A DNA stretch of 64,000 bases from Devosia lucknowensis (GTDB lineage: Bacteria; Pseudomonadota; Alphaproteobacteria; Rhizobiales; Devosiaceae). This document shows, piece by piece, positions 10,861 to 20,741 of the stretch. Position 1 is the first letter of the stretch; every line of letters begins with the position of its first letter. The stretch is taken from positions 1,550,001-1,614,000 of the forward strand of contig NZ_FXWK01000001.1 in the NCBI RefSeq assembly GCF_900177655.1, in the 5' to 3' direction. The notes beneath the pieces were generated by a model. The model worked only from the letters and a program-made list of their open reading frames with translations. It did no database searches and was not told where the DNA came from. The translations under genes were made by a program, and so were the position numbers.

Positions 10861-11727
10861 TCAGCTTCGTGGTGGTTGGCCCGGAGGTGGTGCCGGCATG
10901 CCGCCACTCGAGCGCTCGGCAGTGAGATCGACGGCGATAGTCACCGTGCCGGAATAACCCGATGTCGGATCGCCGCTCAGCGCCATCGTCTGCTGGGCGA
11001 TCTCGGCCTCGGAATTGTCCCGGAACACCCCGTCGGTCGCAATGCTGATCCGGCCGAGATTGCGTGTGCCATTGCTGTAGCGCGGATCGGCGACGTAGAC
11101 GGCGGCACTGTCAGCCTCGGCCATCGCGATCTGGGCGGTCAACAGCGAACCGTCCCCGCTGACCGCCGCGGATGCACTTTCGAAGATCTCGAAATGCATA
11201 TGCGGCCAGCGCCCGTCGTAGCAGCCCGGGAAAATGGTGGTGAACCGGACCTTGCCTTCGGCATCCGCCACCCCGACGCCGCGCAGGAAATTCGCGTCGG
11301 TCAGATCATAGAGCGAATACTGGCCGACTGCGTCGCAGTGCCAGAGATAGATCGCGTGCCCCTCGAGCGGCGTGCACCCGTCCGCATCGACGATCGTGAG
11401 TTCGACATCGAGCCGCACGCCTTCTGCCACCGGCGTCAGCGTGCCGAACGAGCTGCGAAGATCCTGTCGGATGACGCCGTCTTCGGTCAGCGCATTGACC
11501 ACCTGCCCGCCCTTCACATTCGTGCCGTCGGCCGGATAGGGGCCGGCCGTTTCCCAGGGCAGCGCCACGCATTCGAGCGCGGCAGCAGCGCCCCCGGTCA
11601 GGGACACGAGCCCGATCCCGCCCATCAGGGCCAGCAGCCTGCGGCGGCCGACCATCATGGGCAGGTCGTGGGCAAATCCGAGATCATGGGCGTGAAGGTC
11701 GTCATCGTGATCGTGGGGCAAGGTCAT
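10861..11727 (-). CDS. Intradiol ring-cleavage dioxygenase-like protein, probably exported
   Basis: 288 residues. Residues ~28-50 ('GRRRLLALMGGIGLVSLTGGAAAA') look like a Tat-type or Sec signal after a His/Asp-rich start. The rest is an intradiol dioxygenase domain: 'ALPWETAGPYPADG', 'IYLWHCDAVGQYSLY', then 'FPGCYDGRWPHMHFEIF', which supplies the Tyr and two His expected for non-heme Fe(III). Secreted members of this family are common and their substrates mostly unknown. It is monocistronic. Confidence 0.82.
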   Translation of the reverse strand: MTLPHDHDDDLHAHDLGFAHDLPMMVGRRRLLALMGGIGLVSLTGGAAAALECVALPWETAGPYPADGTNVKGGQVVNALTEDGVIRQDLRSSFGTLTPVAEGVRLDVELTIVDADGCTPLEGHAIYLWHCDAVGQYSLYDLTDANFLRGVGVADAEGKVRFTTIFPGCYDGRWPHMHFEIFESASAAVSGDGSLLTAQIAMAEADSAAVYVADPRYSNGTRNLGRISIATDGVFRDNSEAEIAQQTMALSGDPTSGYSGTVTIAVDLTAERSSGGMPAPPPGQPPRS

Positions 11728-11920
11728 GTCCTCTCGAGGCCTGGCTTGCCGCGAACCCTAGAAGGCATTCGCGGCGGAATTATCGAGACCTATCGGTCCC
11801 CACCTTGCCGCTTCCCATCCGTCACATGACATCTTGGACAGGTGATCCTGCCACACCGGTGGAACCACGGATTCCATGAGCCGTTGGCCATGCTCAGGTT
11901 CACTTTTGTGGAGACAGCAA

Positions 11921-12082
11921 ATGCCCAATACCGCACAGGACCGTGCCCGTGTCGCCGGCAAGCAGGATCATGAAGTTCGTTACGAAGCGGACAAGACCGG
12001 CAAGTCTGCCGAGGCGGTCAGGAAGGCCGTGAAAACGGCTGGCAAAAGCCGCGCCAAGGTTGAGAAACAACTCAAGCAATAG
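11921..12082 (+). CDS. DUF3606-like small protein
   Basis: 53 residues, basic and helical, beginning 'MPNTAQDRARVAGKQDHEV' and ending 'KSRAKVEKQLKQ'. The spacing of 'QDxxRV...Y...V..A.GKS...V...L' fits the short DUF3606 family, which is common in rhizobia and often stress-linked. A GGAGA ribosome site ten bases upstream picks this ATG over the longer frame start at 11876. Function is unknown. Confidence 0.75.
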   Translation: MPNTAQDRARVAGKQDHEVRYEADKTGKSAEAVRKAVKTAGKSRAKVEKQLKQ

Positions 12083-12138
12083 CGCGCAAGCCTATGTTGC
12101 AGCTGATTTAGTTTAGCGTCGGAGTTGGAGGACTTTGG

Positions 12139-12211
<73 letters not shown>

Positions 12212-12341
12212 GAGGGCGGTTTTTTGTGAACCGCCGTCACCAAAGTGGCGCCTCTATAGCGAACGGTTTTCGACCTGTCCAGCGCCCATTCGGCGATTAT
12301 GTGGATAAAGTGCGACACACAAAATGTCGCAGGGGTAGGCG

Positions 12342-12365
12342 ACGCCCGGCCTTCTGGCCGGGCGT
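12342..12365. terminator. GC-rich hairpin, possible terminator
   Basis: A perfect 10-bp inverted repeat (ACGCCCGGCC / GGCCGGGCGT, loop TTCT) lies just past the stop of the 89-residue gene. There is no strong T-run. A second small hairpin (TGCGACA / TGTCGCA, 12311-12331) lies beside it. Confidence 0.45.
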
Positions 12366-12370
12366 AGGCG

Positions 12371-12640
12371 CTATTGGCGGCGATGCCGGTAGTCGTCCAG
12401 CTCCAGCACGTTGCTTGCCGGGGTCAGGGGTTCGGATCGGACTTCTTCCATGAGACCGATGGTTCGCTCGATAATGTGGCGCAGCTGACGTGACCGCTGG
12501 TCCGTCCCCTGCAGAATGGTTGCGGCCCGTTGCAGATGATCACGCGCAAGCACGTAGGTTGGAGGCACGCGCAGTCTCCTTGAGATGAGTATGTCACGAA
12601 GAATCGCCGTGGGAGGCGTGCTTCCAAACTGGCCCGCCAT
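12371..12640 (-). CDS. Hypothetical protein (89 residues)
   Basis: A small, helical, Arg-rich protein ('LVARDHLQRAATILQGTDQ' region, then 'HIIERTIGLMEEV') ending in 'LELDDYRHRRQ'. It has no signal peptide or membrane segment. It lies alone between tRNA-Lys and the aminotransferase gene and is followed by a GC hairpin, which supports it as a real gene. I do not recognise the family. Confidence 0.55.
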   Translation of the reverse strand: MAGQFGSTPPTAILRDILISRRLRVPPTYVLARDHLQRAATILQGTDQRSRQLRHIIERTIGLMEEVRSEPLTPASNVLELDDYRHRRQ

Positions 12641-12862
12641 AGTTGTCCACTCCTTGCCCGGCTGCAGCGCATTTGACTAAAATTGCGTCCATCGGACAGC
12701 CGCCCGGAAAGCGCCGCGTATCAGGGGCTTGGCGTCCGGTGCCTGCTTCGCGCTCTGTGCAAAACACTGGGGACGTAACCGCAAGGCTACGCGCGCCGAG
12801 GGTGCGGCGAGTTCCACGGCACGCTATTGTCGCCCGCAGCAGTTCACCGCAAGGGTTCGACC

Positions 12863-13975
12863 GTGTCTCATCCAGCCTTCACCCCGATTGTCGATTCCCT
12901 GCCCGAAACCGTTCCGTTTGTCGGTCCGGAAGCGATCGAGCGGCGAACCGGCATCCCGACGCGGGCCCGCATAGGCGCCAATGAGTCAGGCTTCGGGCCC
13001 AGCCCCAAGGTCATCGCCGCCCTCCGCGACGCCGCGCCCGAATTCTGGACCTATCCCGATCCTGAAAATCATGTCCTGCGCACCGCCATCGCCGAACAGC
13101 TCGGCATCGCTGGCGACGAAGTGACGATCAGCGAGGGCATAGACGGGCTCATGGGCCTGCTCGTGCGTCTCTTCATCTCCCCCGGTGATATCGTCGTCAC
13201 CTCGCTCGGCGCCTACCCCACCTTCAATTATCATGTCGTCGGCTATGGCGGCGATCTGCGCTTCGCGCCCTATCGCGGCGTGCATGAGGATCCGGAAGCG
13301 CTCGCTGCCCTGGCGCGTGAGACGGGTGCCCGCATGGTCTATCTCGCCAATCCCGACAACCCGATGGGCTCGTTCTGGCCGGCCGCCGATATCGCTCGCT
13401 TCATCGCGACTGTGCCCGGGGATTGCCTCATCGTCCTCGACGAGGCCTATATGGAAACGGCACCCGAAGCGCCCCTGCCCCTCGATACGACCCAGCCCAA
13501 CCTCCTCCGCCTCCGCACCTTCTCCAAGGCCTATGGGCTAGCTGGGCTGCGCTGCGGCTACGCCATTGGCAACCGGCGTCTCATTGGTGCCTTCAATCGC
13601 ATCCGCAATCATTTCGGGGTCAACAAGGCCGCACAGGTCGCAGCGCTCGCGGCACTGGGAGATCAGGCCTACCTCCGGAGCGCGGTTGCTGCCATCGCCG
13701 ATGCCCGCACGCAGATAGCGCGCATTGCCGCGGACAACGGCCTGCGCGCCCTGCCCTCCGCCACCAATTTTGTTGCCATAGATTGTGGCCGCGACGGAGC
13801 CTACGCGCTGGCGGTGCTTGAAGGCCTCGCGGTGGACGGTGTGTTCGTGCGCAAGCCTGCCGCTGTTGGTCTCGACCAGCATATCCGCATCAGCGCGGGG
13901 CCGCCTTCTGCCCTCGACATTCTCGCCGAAAGCCTTCCGCGAGCCCTCGTCCGGGCTCAGTCCTCGGCCGGATAG
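12863..13975 (+). CDS. PLP-dependent aminotransferase, histidinol-phosphate aminotransferase-like
   Basis: About 370 residues, class I/II aminotransferase fold. The order of motifs matches HisC-like enzymes: 'ANESGFGPSPKV', 'TYPDPENHVLR', 'YLANPDNPMGSFW', the PLP-contacting 'VLDEAYME' and the Schiff-base Lys in 'TFSKAYGLAGLRCGY'. The reaction is probably transfer between an amino acid and a 2-oxo acid; the true hisC may lie elsewhere. GTG at 12863 was chosen because residues before it (from a TTG at 12827) are not conserved-looking. It converges with the gene on the minus strand and overlaps it by 19 bp. Confidence 0.85.
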   Translation: MSHPAFTPIVDSLPETVPFVGPEAIERRTGIPTRARIGANESGFGPSPKVIAALRDAAPEFWTYPDPENHVLRTAIAEQLGIAGDEVTISEGIDGLMGLLVRLFISPGDIVVTSLGAYPTFNYHVVGYGGDLRFAPYRGVHEDPEALAALARETGARMVYLANPDNPMGSFWPAADIARFIATVPGDCLIVLDEAYMETAPEAPLPLDTTQPNLLRLRTFSKAYGLAGLRCGYAIGNRRLIGAFNRIRNHFGVNKAAQVAALAALGDQAYLRSAVAAIADARTQIARIAADNGLRALPSATNFVAIDCGRDGAYALAVLEGLAVDGVFVRKPAAVGLDQHIRISAGPPSALDILAESLPRALVRAQSSAG

Positions 13976-14904
13976 AGCCCGATCTCCGCCCGCAGCGGCC
14001 GATGGTTGGAGCCGTGGCTGTCACCGGAGACGAGGCTCATGATCTGGGCCGAGCCACGCGTGAACATATTGTCGATCGGCACGCCCAGGGGGCCGAGCCG
14101 CACCGGCCATGTCGCCGGTTGCGTCGGGCCCGGTGCCAGGTTTTGGCTGCGGCCGATCTCGGCCACCGGGTCGGTCCACGACGCCGAATTGAAATCGCCC
14201 GCCAGGATCAGCGGCCCCTCGATCTCGCTCAGCATCCGGTTGATCAGCCACAACTCGATCTCGGATGTGTTGTCGTAATAGGGCTTGCTGAGGTGAATAC
14301 CCACCACCGTCACGCCCTGCCCCGCCACCGTGATCTTGCCGATCACAACTCGCTCGCGGCCGAGCGGCGGAAGGTCCCGAACCTCGAATGAGTCGAACGG
14401 GATCGAGGAATGGAGGGAAATATCGCAGGTTTCGCTGCGCGAGCATCCCGCGCGGTACGGCAGCACAGTCGCCACCTGGTCGAGATAGTCCTCGATGCCC
14501 GGCGTCTCCATGATCAGCGCCACATCGGGCGGATCGGCGAGGATCGACTGCACGAGCTCCTCGCTGCGCCGATTGCCGGTGAGCACGTTGAAGCTGAGGA
14601 AATCCAGCGTGGCGGCCGGCGGACCGGCATAGTCGACCCGGCGCTGCTGGAACTCCATCACATAGAGCGCACCATGCACGCCCGCTGCCAGGACGATCGC
14701 CAGCAGCAGGCCGCCCCGCCAGCGCGCGCCGACGATCATCGTCAGCACCGCCAGACCGAGCCCTGCAAGGATCAGGTGGAAGCGCAGCGATTGCAGCAGC
14801 AATTCGCCCGGCAGCCCGGGATGCACCACGATGACGGCGAAGACCAGAACCAGCAGCCCACCCAGCGCCAGCAGCGCACCGCGAAATTCTGCCCAGCTCA
14901 GCAT
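13957..14904 (-). CDS. Membrane-anchored endonuclease/exonuclease/phosphatase family protein
   Basis: 315 residues. Three N-terminal hydrophobic segments (about residues 8-100) anchor a periplasmic EEP domain: 'FLSFNVLTGNRRSEEL' (strand with the catalytic Asn), 'DVALIMETPG' (metal-binding Glu), 'ILAGDFNSASWTDP' and a terminal 'SGDSHGSNHRPL' with the catalytic Asp-His pair. This is the family of nucleases and phosphodiesterases exported to the periplasm. ATG 14904 ('MLSWAEF') was preferred over the longer frame start at 14991, whose extra residues are not membrane-like. Confidence 0.82.
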   Translation of the reverse strand: MLSWAEFRGALLALGGLLVLVFAVIVVHPGLPGELLLQSLRFHLILAGLGLAVLTMIVGARWRGGLLLAIVLAAGVHGALYVMEFQQRRVDYAGPPAATLDFLSFNVLTGNRRSEELVQSILADPPDVALIMETPGIEDYLDQVATVLPYRAGCSRSETCDISLHSSIPFDSFEVRDLPPLGRERVVIGKITVAGQGVTVVGIHLSKPYYDNTSEIELWLINRMLSEIEGPLILAGDFNSASWTDPVAEIGRSQNLAPGPTQPATWPVRLGPLGVPIDNMFTRGSAQIMSLVSGDSHGSNHRPLRAEIGLYPAED

Positions 14905-14998
14905 GTCGTCCGCACCCCCTGTCGCTTGCCTCTGGCTAGACCAGTTTTGGGCGACGACCGCAAGTCGGGTGCTGTCCAGAGGCCAGCACACACGCGTG

Positions 14999-15027
14999 AA
15001 AAAGGCCCCGGACCAAGCCGGAGCCTT
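14999..15027 (-). terminator. Terminator downstream of leuA
   Basis: On the minus strand GGCTCCGG pairs with CCGGGGCC (one G-U pair) around a CTTGGT loop, followed by TTTTT. It sits about 20 bp past the leuA stop. Confidence 0.85.
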
Positions 15028-15046
15028 CGGAATGCATCGAAGCGGA

Positions 15047-16609
15047 CTATCCAGCCAGCGCGCCTTGCGCTGCGGCGCCGCGCTCGATCATCACGCGGTT
15101 GAGCGCGTTGAGATAGGCGCGGGCCGAAGCCACCAGCGTGTCGGGCTCGGCGGCATTGCCCGAGGCGATGCGGCCGTTCATCTCCAGCCGCACATGGGCC
15201 GACGCCTGCGCGTCGGTACCGCCCGTCACGCCATCGACTGCATAGAGCACCAGATGCGGGTTCTGGCCCGATACGGTCTTGATGGCGTTGAAAATCGCAT
15301 CGACCGATCCGGTGCCTTCGTAGGAAACGCTGGTCTCCTCGCCGTCGATGGTCACGACCAGGTTGCACTTGTGGGTGCCGCCAGTCTTGGACACGACTTC
15401 CATGTCCACCAGCTTGATGCGGTCGCCGACCGAACCGACTTCGTCATCGACCAGCGCGATGATGTCGGCGTCGTAGACGTGCTTCTTGCGGTCGGCCAGA
15501 TCCTTGAAGCGTTGGAAAGCTTCCTGGAAGGCATTGTCGCCCAGCTCGTAGCCCAGCTCCTTGAGCTTGTCCTTGAAGGCGGCGCGGCCGGAATGCTTGC
15601 CCATGACCAGGGTCGTTTCCTTGATGCCGACGCTGGCCGGGGTCATGATTTCGTAGGTCTCGGCATTCTTCAGCATGCCGTCCTGGTGGATGCCGCTTTC
15701 ATGCGCGAAAGCGTTCTTGCCCACGATGGCCTTGTTGTACTGCACCGGGAAGTTCGAGGCCGCCGACACCACGCGGCTGGCGCGCGAGAGCTGGGTCGAA
15801 TCGATCTCGGTGAAGAACGGCATGGCATCGCCACGGGTGCGCAGCGCCATCACCACTTCTTCCAGCGCCGCATTGCCAGCGCGTTCGCCCAGACCATTGA
15901 TCGTGCACTCGATCTGCCGCGCGCCGCCAGCCACGCCGGCCAGTGAGTTGGCGACGGCCATGCCCAGGTCGTCGTGACAGTGCACCGAGAAGATCGCCTT
16001 GTCGGCGTTCGGCACGCTCTCGATGATGGTCTTGAACATGCGGAAATGCTCTTCCGGCACCGCATAGCCAACCGTATCGGGCAGGTTGATCGTCGTCGCG
16101 CCGGCCTTGATCGCGGTATCGACGCAGCGCTTCAGGAAGTCGAGCGGCGTGCGCGTCGCGTCCATCGCCGACCATTCGACATCGTCCACCAGGTTGCGCG
16201 CCTGCGCCACGGTGCGGGCGATGATCTCGATCACCTCGTCCTCGGTCTTCTTCATCTGGTGCGCCAGATGGATCGGCGAGGTCGAAACGAACGTATGGAT
16301 GCGGCCCTTCCTGGCGTGGCGCACGGCCTCGCCCGCCCGGTCGATATCGGCGCTGATGGCTCGGGCCAGGCCCGCCACAGTGGCGTTCTTCACCTGCTTG
16401 GCCACGGCGACCACGGCCTCGAAGTCACCATTGGACGCAATCGGGAAACCGGCTTCGATGATGTCGACGCCCATGTCGTCGAGCGTTTCGGCGACCTGCA
16501 GTTTTTCTTCCAGCGTCATGGTGGCACCGGGCGATTGCTCGCCGTCGCGCAGCGTGGTGTCGAAGATGAAGACGCGTTCTTTGTTGGAATTGGATGCAGA
16601 AGCAGACAT
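15047..16609 (-). CDS. leuA: 2-isopropylmalate synthase
   Basis: 520 residues, the usual length for bacterial LeuA type 1. It condenses acetyl-CoA and 2-oxoisovalerate to 2-isopropylmalate, the first committed step of leucine synthesis, in the cytosol. Visible features: 'DTTLRDGEQSPGATM' at the start of the HMGL-like barrel, metal-binding 'SVHCHDDLGMAVANS', 'GLGERAGNAALEEVVMAL', and a C-terminal allosteric LeuA_dimer domain (from about residue 380) that normally gives leucine feedback inhibition. It is preceded by a leucine-rich leader peptide (16726-16848), suggesting attenuation control. Confidence 0.97.
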   Translation of the reverse strand: MSASASNSNKERVFIFDTTLRDGEQSPGATMTLEEKLQVAETLDDMGVDIIEAGFPIASNGDFEAVVAVAKQVKNATVAGLARAISADIDRAGEAVRHARKGRIHTFVSTSPIHLAHQMKKTEDEVIEIIARTVAQARNLVDDVEWSAMDATRTPLDFLKRCVDTAIKAGATTINLPDTVGYAVPEEHFRMFKTIIESVPNADKAIFSVHCHDDLGMAVANSLAGVAGGARQIECTINGLGERAGNAALEEVVMALRTRGDAMPFFTEIDSTQLSRASRVVSAASNFPVQYNKAIVGKNAFAHESGIHQDGMLKNAETYEIMTPASVGIKETTLVMGKHSGRAAFKDKLKELGYELGDNAFQEAFQRFKDLADRKKHVYDADIIALVDDEVGSVGDRIKLVDMEVVSKTGGTHKCNLVVTIDGEETSVSYEGTGSVDAIFNAIKTVSGQNPHLVLYAVDGVTGGTDAQASAHVRLEMNGRIASGNAAEPDTLVASARAYLNALNRVMIERGAAAQGALAG

Positions 16610-16725
16610 TTCAGGCTCTTTTCCTATCGGCCCCGAGGCAATGGCTCGCTGGACCGGACATCGTGAGTGTTCGGTTTATGGCGCATTCCCCTGACGACCC
16701 GCTCGACTGTTCGAGCTGCCGGTGA

Positions 16726-16848
16726 TCAGGGGCTGATAAGAAGGAGAAGAAGCGCGGGGAGCAGCAGCAGACCGGCAGCCAGCAGCAAACGGGCCTTCAG
16801 GGCCTCGGTCTGTGCAATCGCAATGGCTTTGGCGCGGCGGCGCTGCAT
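16726..16848 (-). CDS. Leucine-rich leader peptide of leuA (probable attenuator)
   Basis: A 40-codon frame ATG...TGA lies 116 bp upstream of leuA on the same strand. Residues 1-20 are 'MQRRRAKAIAIAQTEALKAR'. The next 20 residues contain 12 Leu in blocks of 3, 4 and 5. A run of Leu codons just before a leucine-biosynthesis gene is the hallmark of ribosome-stalling attenuation. A small inverted repeat (16701-16716, GCTCGA/TCGAGC) follows its stop, but no clear T-run terminator is seen, so the switch mechanism is not resolved. It could instead be an unrelated tiny membrane peptide. Confidence 0.7.
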   Translation of the reverse strand: MQRRRAKAIAIAQTEALKARLLLAAGLLLLPALLLLLISP

Positions 16849-16880
16849 GAGTACGCTCTGGTACGCTTGTTGTTGCAGCA

Positions 16881-16909
16881 ACAATGCTCGAATCCTGCGG
16901 GTCGTGCAA
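16881..16909 (-). promoter_or_regulatory. Candidate promoter of leuA and its leader
   Basis: Minus strand TTGCAC (-35), 17-bp spacer, CATTGT (-10). The -10 overlaps a perfect 7-bp inverted repeat (TTGTTGC A GCAACAA, 16870-16884) that could be an operator. Start of transcription would fall about 30 bp before the leader peptide ATG. Confidence 0.5.
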
Positions 16910-16999
16910 GACCAGCAGGCCCGATTGCGTTACTTTTTTGCTTTCCCTTTGGTCGAAGCCGCGCGATCCGCCTTCAGCTGGCGGTTGCGGGAGCACCCC

Positions 17000-17881
17000 T
17001 CAATCGAGGTCCAGCACCCCTTCCGCGATCACCACGGCGTGCCCGCCGATCGCGCCATGCACCAGCTTGTCATTATCCTTGCGCGATTGCAGCGTGATCC
17101 GGCAGGGGCGCCCCATCTCATGACCCTGGCGCAGGACATAGTCCGTCTGCCCGCTCCCCATCTCGCGCTCGGCCAGCATGCCGATCAGCGCCGCCGCGGC
17201 CGACCCCGTACCCGGGTCCTCTCCCAGATTCATCCCGAACATGCGGGCGGCGATGTCGTTGTCCGCTTCGTCGGGCGTCAGCGTGAAGACATAGGCCGAG
17301 TTGTGCTCGTGGTGGAACACCTCGTTCCAGGCCGTGCGGTTGAGCTTGATGGCGGCCAGCACTTTTGCGTCGCGGACAGGGACCAGGTGGAAGGTCACGC
17401 CGGCTGAAAACACGGCGGGCTTGAACACGTCGCATCCGATATCGTCGACGTCGATCCCCAGCGCCTGCGCAATGGGCAGCCTGTCGGGCATATCCGCCAG
17501 GCGTTGCGGCAGTCGCGGCAGCGTGAAACGCGCTTCCCCCGTGCGCCGGTCGACCCGCTCGAACAGCGCCGTCACCAGCCCGACCTTTTCTTCCATGCGG
17601 ATGGCGGAAGCGCGACTGTTGAGGCCCAGCGTCACCGCCGCCCCGACGGTGGGATGGCCCGCGAAGGGCAGCTCCTCATAGGGCGTGAAGATGCGCAGCG
17701 AGGCCGTGTTGCGCTCGTTCTGCGGCTTGCAGATGAACACCGTCTCGCTGAGATTGAACTCGCGGGCGATCGCCTGCATCTCGTTGTCCATCAGCCCGTC
17801 GGCCTTGGGCACGACGGCAAGGCCATTGCCCTTGAGCTGCGTATCGGTAAAGACGTCGAGGATCAGATAGGGAAGCTTCAA
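17000..17881 (-). CDS. PhzF family isomerase-like protein
   Basis: 293 residues, diaminopimelate-epimerase fold. Conserved PhzF features are visible: 'GNGLAVV' near the N-terminus, 'NLSETVFI' with the catalytic Glu, 'IFTPYEELPFAGHPTVGAA' and 'EDPGTGSAAAAL' in the second half. Members isomerise small metabolites; most, like this one outside a phenazine cluster, have no known substrate. The start is a TTG at 17881 preceded by GAGG and overlapping the upstream stop by 4 bp (TTGA). The long upstream extension to 18166 was rejected because it lies over the next gene in another frame. Confidence 0.88.
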   Translation of the reverse strand: MKLPYLILDVFTDTQLKGNGLAVVPKADGLMDNEMQAIAREFNLSETVFICKPQNERNTASLRIFTPYEELPFAGHPTVGAAVTLGLNSRASAIRMEEKVGLVTALFERVDRRTGEARFTLPRLPQRLADMPDRLPIAQALGIDVDDIGCDVFKPAVFSAGVTFHLVPVRDAKVLAAIKLNRTAWNEVFHHEHNSAYVFTLTPDEADNDIAARMFGMNLGEDPGTGSAAAALIGMLAEREMGSGQTDYVLRQGHEMGRPCRITLQSRKDNDKLVHGAIGGHAVVIAEGVLDLD

Positions 17882-18375
17882 CTGGCAACCTCTGGCAGGG
17901 CGTAATCGGAACGGGTCTTGCCCAGGTGATCGCACAGCGCGTCGACCGCCACGGCATGGTCCTTGCGACCGGGCAGGCCGGAAATCGTCAGCGTGCCGAT
18001 GATGCCGGCGCCCGGCACCCGGATAGGAAACCCGCCGCCGGCGATCACGTAGTCTGCGGGGTCCGCGCCCGACTGCGGTGGAAACGGCGCTTCCCCCCGC
18101 TCCAGCACCAGCCTGTAGCTGGCGCGCTGGAAACGGCGCACCGAATTGATCTTGCGCCGAACCCATTCAGCATTGTCAGCGCTTGTGCCCGGCGTGGCCG
18201 AAAAGAACAGCTGCCGGTCCCAGGTCCTGAGGTCCACCACCAGCGAAAGTCCATCGGCCAGCGCCCGCTCGCGGATGGATGCACCGATGGCGAACGCCAC
18301 CGCCTCGTCGAAGGCCGGCAGCGTCAGTTCCAGTTCCTGGCGCTTCACGCGCTCGATATCGTCATGCGTGGTCAT
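17878..18375 (-). CDS. UPF0303 / heme-degrading-domain (HbpS/GlcG-like) protein
   Basis: 165 residues with the GlcG/HbpS fold: 'VDLRTWDRQLFFSATPGTS', 'WVRRKINSVRRFQRASY', then the Gly-rich 'AGGGFPIRVPGAGIIGTLTISGLPGRKDHAV'. This matches UPF0303, related to heme-binding HbpS. Function in this genome is unknown. It is coupled to the downstream phzF by a 4-bp overlap and follows the GFA gene by only 3 bp, so the three genes probably form one operon. Confidence 0.82.
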   Translation of the reverse strand: MTTHDDIERVKRQELELTLPAFDEAVAFAIGASIRERALADGLSLVVDLRTWDRQLFFSATPGTSADNAEWVRRKINSVRRFQRASYRLVLERGEAPFPPQSGADPADYVIAGGGFPIRVPGAGIIGTLTISGLPGRKDHAVAVDALCDHLGKTRSDYALPEVAS

Positions 18376-18378
18376 GGC

Positions 18379-18843
18379 TCAGTCCTGATGGGCTCGAGTG
18401 AAGGCTTCGAACAGCGGCGTGCGGTCCACGGCGCCCTTGGTGAAATTGACCAGCGCCGGGTCGATGTCGACCCAGGCGGTCTTGCTGTCGGTCCAGATGT
18501 TTCCGACCGGACGGGTCCAGTCCATCCTGTCGAGCGACCCGGCGCGCAGCACCTTGATGCCCGGCAGCGGCGGATCGTTCCAGAGCCAGGTGTGGCAGGC
18601 GGCGCAGAAATGCATGACGATGACATTGCCGCTGTCGGCTTTGCGATCATAGGTTTCCGTCTCGCCCGAAACGCGCTCGAAGTCACCCTCGCGCACGATC
18701 ATCGAGATCGACCATGCCGCGCCCGAATACCGCTGGCAGTCCTTGCAGTGGCAGTTGTACACGCTGAGCGGCGCGGCCTTCAGCCGGTAGCGCACCGCCC
18801 CGCACGAACATCCGCCATCTACTGGAAATTCCGGCAATGCCAT
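18379..18843 (-). CDS. GFA family (glutathione-dependent formaldehyde-activating-like) protein
   Basis: 154 residues with the zinc-binding GFA layout: 'GGCSCGAVRYRL' at the N-terminus, 'NCHCKDCQRYSGA' about 20 residues later, and 'HFCAACHTWLW' near residue 85. These Cys residues bind two structural or catalytic zincs as in Gfa and CENP-V. The family contains few characterised enzymes, so a formaldehyde role is not implied. It is first in a probable GFA, UPF0303, PhzF operon. Confidence 0.88.
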   Translation of the reverse strand: MALPEFPVDGGCSCGAVRYRLKAAPLSVYNCHCKDCQRYSGAAWSISMIVREGDFERVSGETETYDRKADSGNVIVMHFCAACHTWLWNDPPLPGIKVLRAGSLDRMDWTRPVGNIWTDSKTAWVDIDPALVNFTKGAVDRTPLFEAFTRAHQD

Positions 18844-18912
18844 CTGTCGCCTCCCTCTTCTGCGCGAAACTTCTAGGCCAGTTGCACGCCGATTTGAAGC
18901 ACCGATGCGGGT

Positions 18913-19650
18913 CTACCAGACCCGGGGTCTCAGGAGGTCGATCCGGCCCCCGAACACGGCGTCGAGCAGCGCCTCGGCATAGGGCGCCAGGTTGCCCGCG
19001 GCACGACCGTCTGCCGTCGAGCGACAGGCCACCACGGCATCGAGCTCGCGCTCGTCCTGTTGCTCCAGCGTCGCCGTGATCTCCTGCACCAGCGCGTCGG
19101 CCGTCCGGTCGAAATGGAGCACCCTGCCCAGCGCCATGCGCGGTCCGTCGCTGATCGCCAGCAAAGCGCCCTTGCGGGCGTCGGCGGCATGGAGCCCGGT
19201 CTCTTCATTGAGTTCGAACCCGATGGCCCGCTCCGCATCGATGCGGCCGTCCGCGCCCAGGTCACGCGGGTCGAGCACCCCGCCCGGCGGATAGACGCGC
19301 CCCGCATTGATCGTGTCCCCGCTCATCCGCCCCAGGATGATGGCACCATCCGAGCTGCAGATGATGGCGGTGACGAACATGTGGCAAAGCCCGATCTCCG
19401 GGAACTCGGCCTCGCGCCAGGCAAGGTGTGCCGAATAGTCGTCCTCCATCGCCTCGGCCCGCAGGATGCCTGCTGCATCCACCACCGGCGGCGTGAAGCC
19501 ATAGAGCCGTCCGTCCCAGATGGTGGGATTGCGCGCGATCATCTTTGCCCACACGGCGGGCACCTGCCCGCGCAGATCTTGCGGCAGCGGAAAGCCACCC
19601 GGCCGCAACGGCAGGTCGGTTCCGGCGATGGTCTCAATGCGAATGGTCAT
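18913..19650 (-). CDS. NUDIX hydrolase
   Basis: 245 residues. A central NUDIX domain is supported by 'GRVYPPGGVLDPRDLG' followed by a box ending 'AIGFELNEETGL', which keeps the EExG metal-binding core but lacks the usual Arg before Glu. Such proteins cleave nucleoside diphosphates linked to another moiety, and some larger members act on CoA or sugar nucleotides. ATG 19650 ('MTIRIETIAG') was chosen; an upstream extension to 19710 is Arg-rich and overlaps the ilvC terminator. Confidence 0.8.
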   Translation of the reverse strand: MTIRIETIAGTDLPLRPGGFPLPQDLRGQVPAVWAKMIARNPTIWDGRLYGFTPPVVDAAGILRAEAMEDDYSAHLAWREAEFPEIGLCHMFVTAIICSSDGAIILGRMSGDTINAGRVYPPGGVLDPRDLGADGRIDAERAIGFELNEETGLHAADARKGALLAISDGPRMALGRVLHFDRTADALVQEITATLEQQDERELDAVVACRSTADGRAAGNLAPYAEALLDAVFGGRIDLLRPRVW

Positions 19651-19654
19651 AAAG

Positions 19655-19679
19655 CAAAACGGGGGCCGCAGCCCCCGTC
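19655..19679 (-). terminator. Terminator downstream of ilvC
   Basis: A perfect ACGGGGGC/GCCCCCGT stem with a four-base loop, followed on the minus strand by a TTTT tract. It is 9 bp past the ilvC stop and overlaps the region just upstream of the NUDIX gene. Confidence 0.85.
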
Positions 19680-19687
19680 TCCGAACC

Positions 19688-20740
<1,053 letters not shown>

Positions 20741-20741
20741 T

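Noticed and set aside
17882..18166. N-terminal extension of PhzF
   Set aside because: It lies on top of the UPF0303 gene in another frame; TTG 17881 with GAGG and stop-start overlap is the better start.
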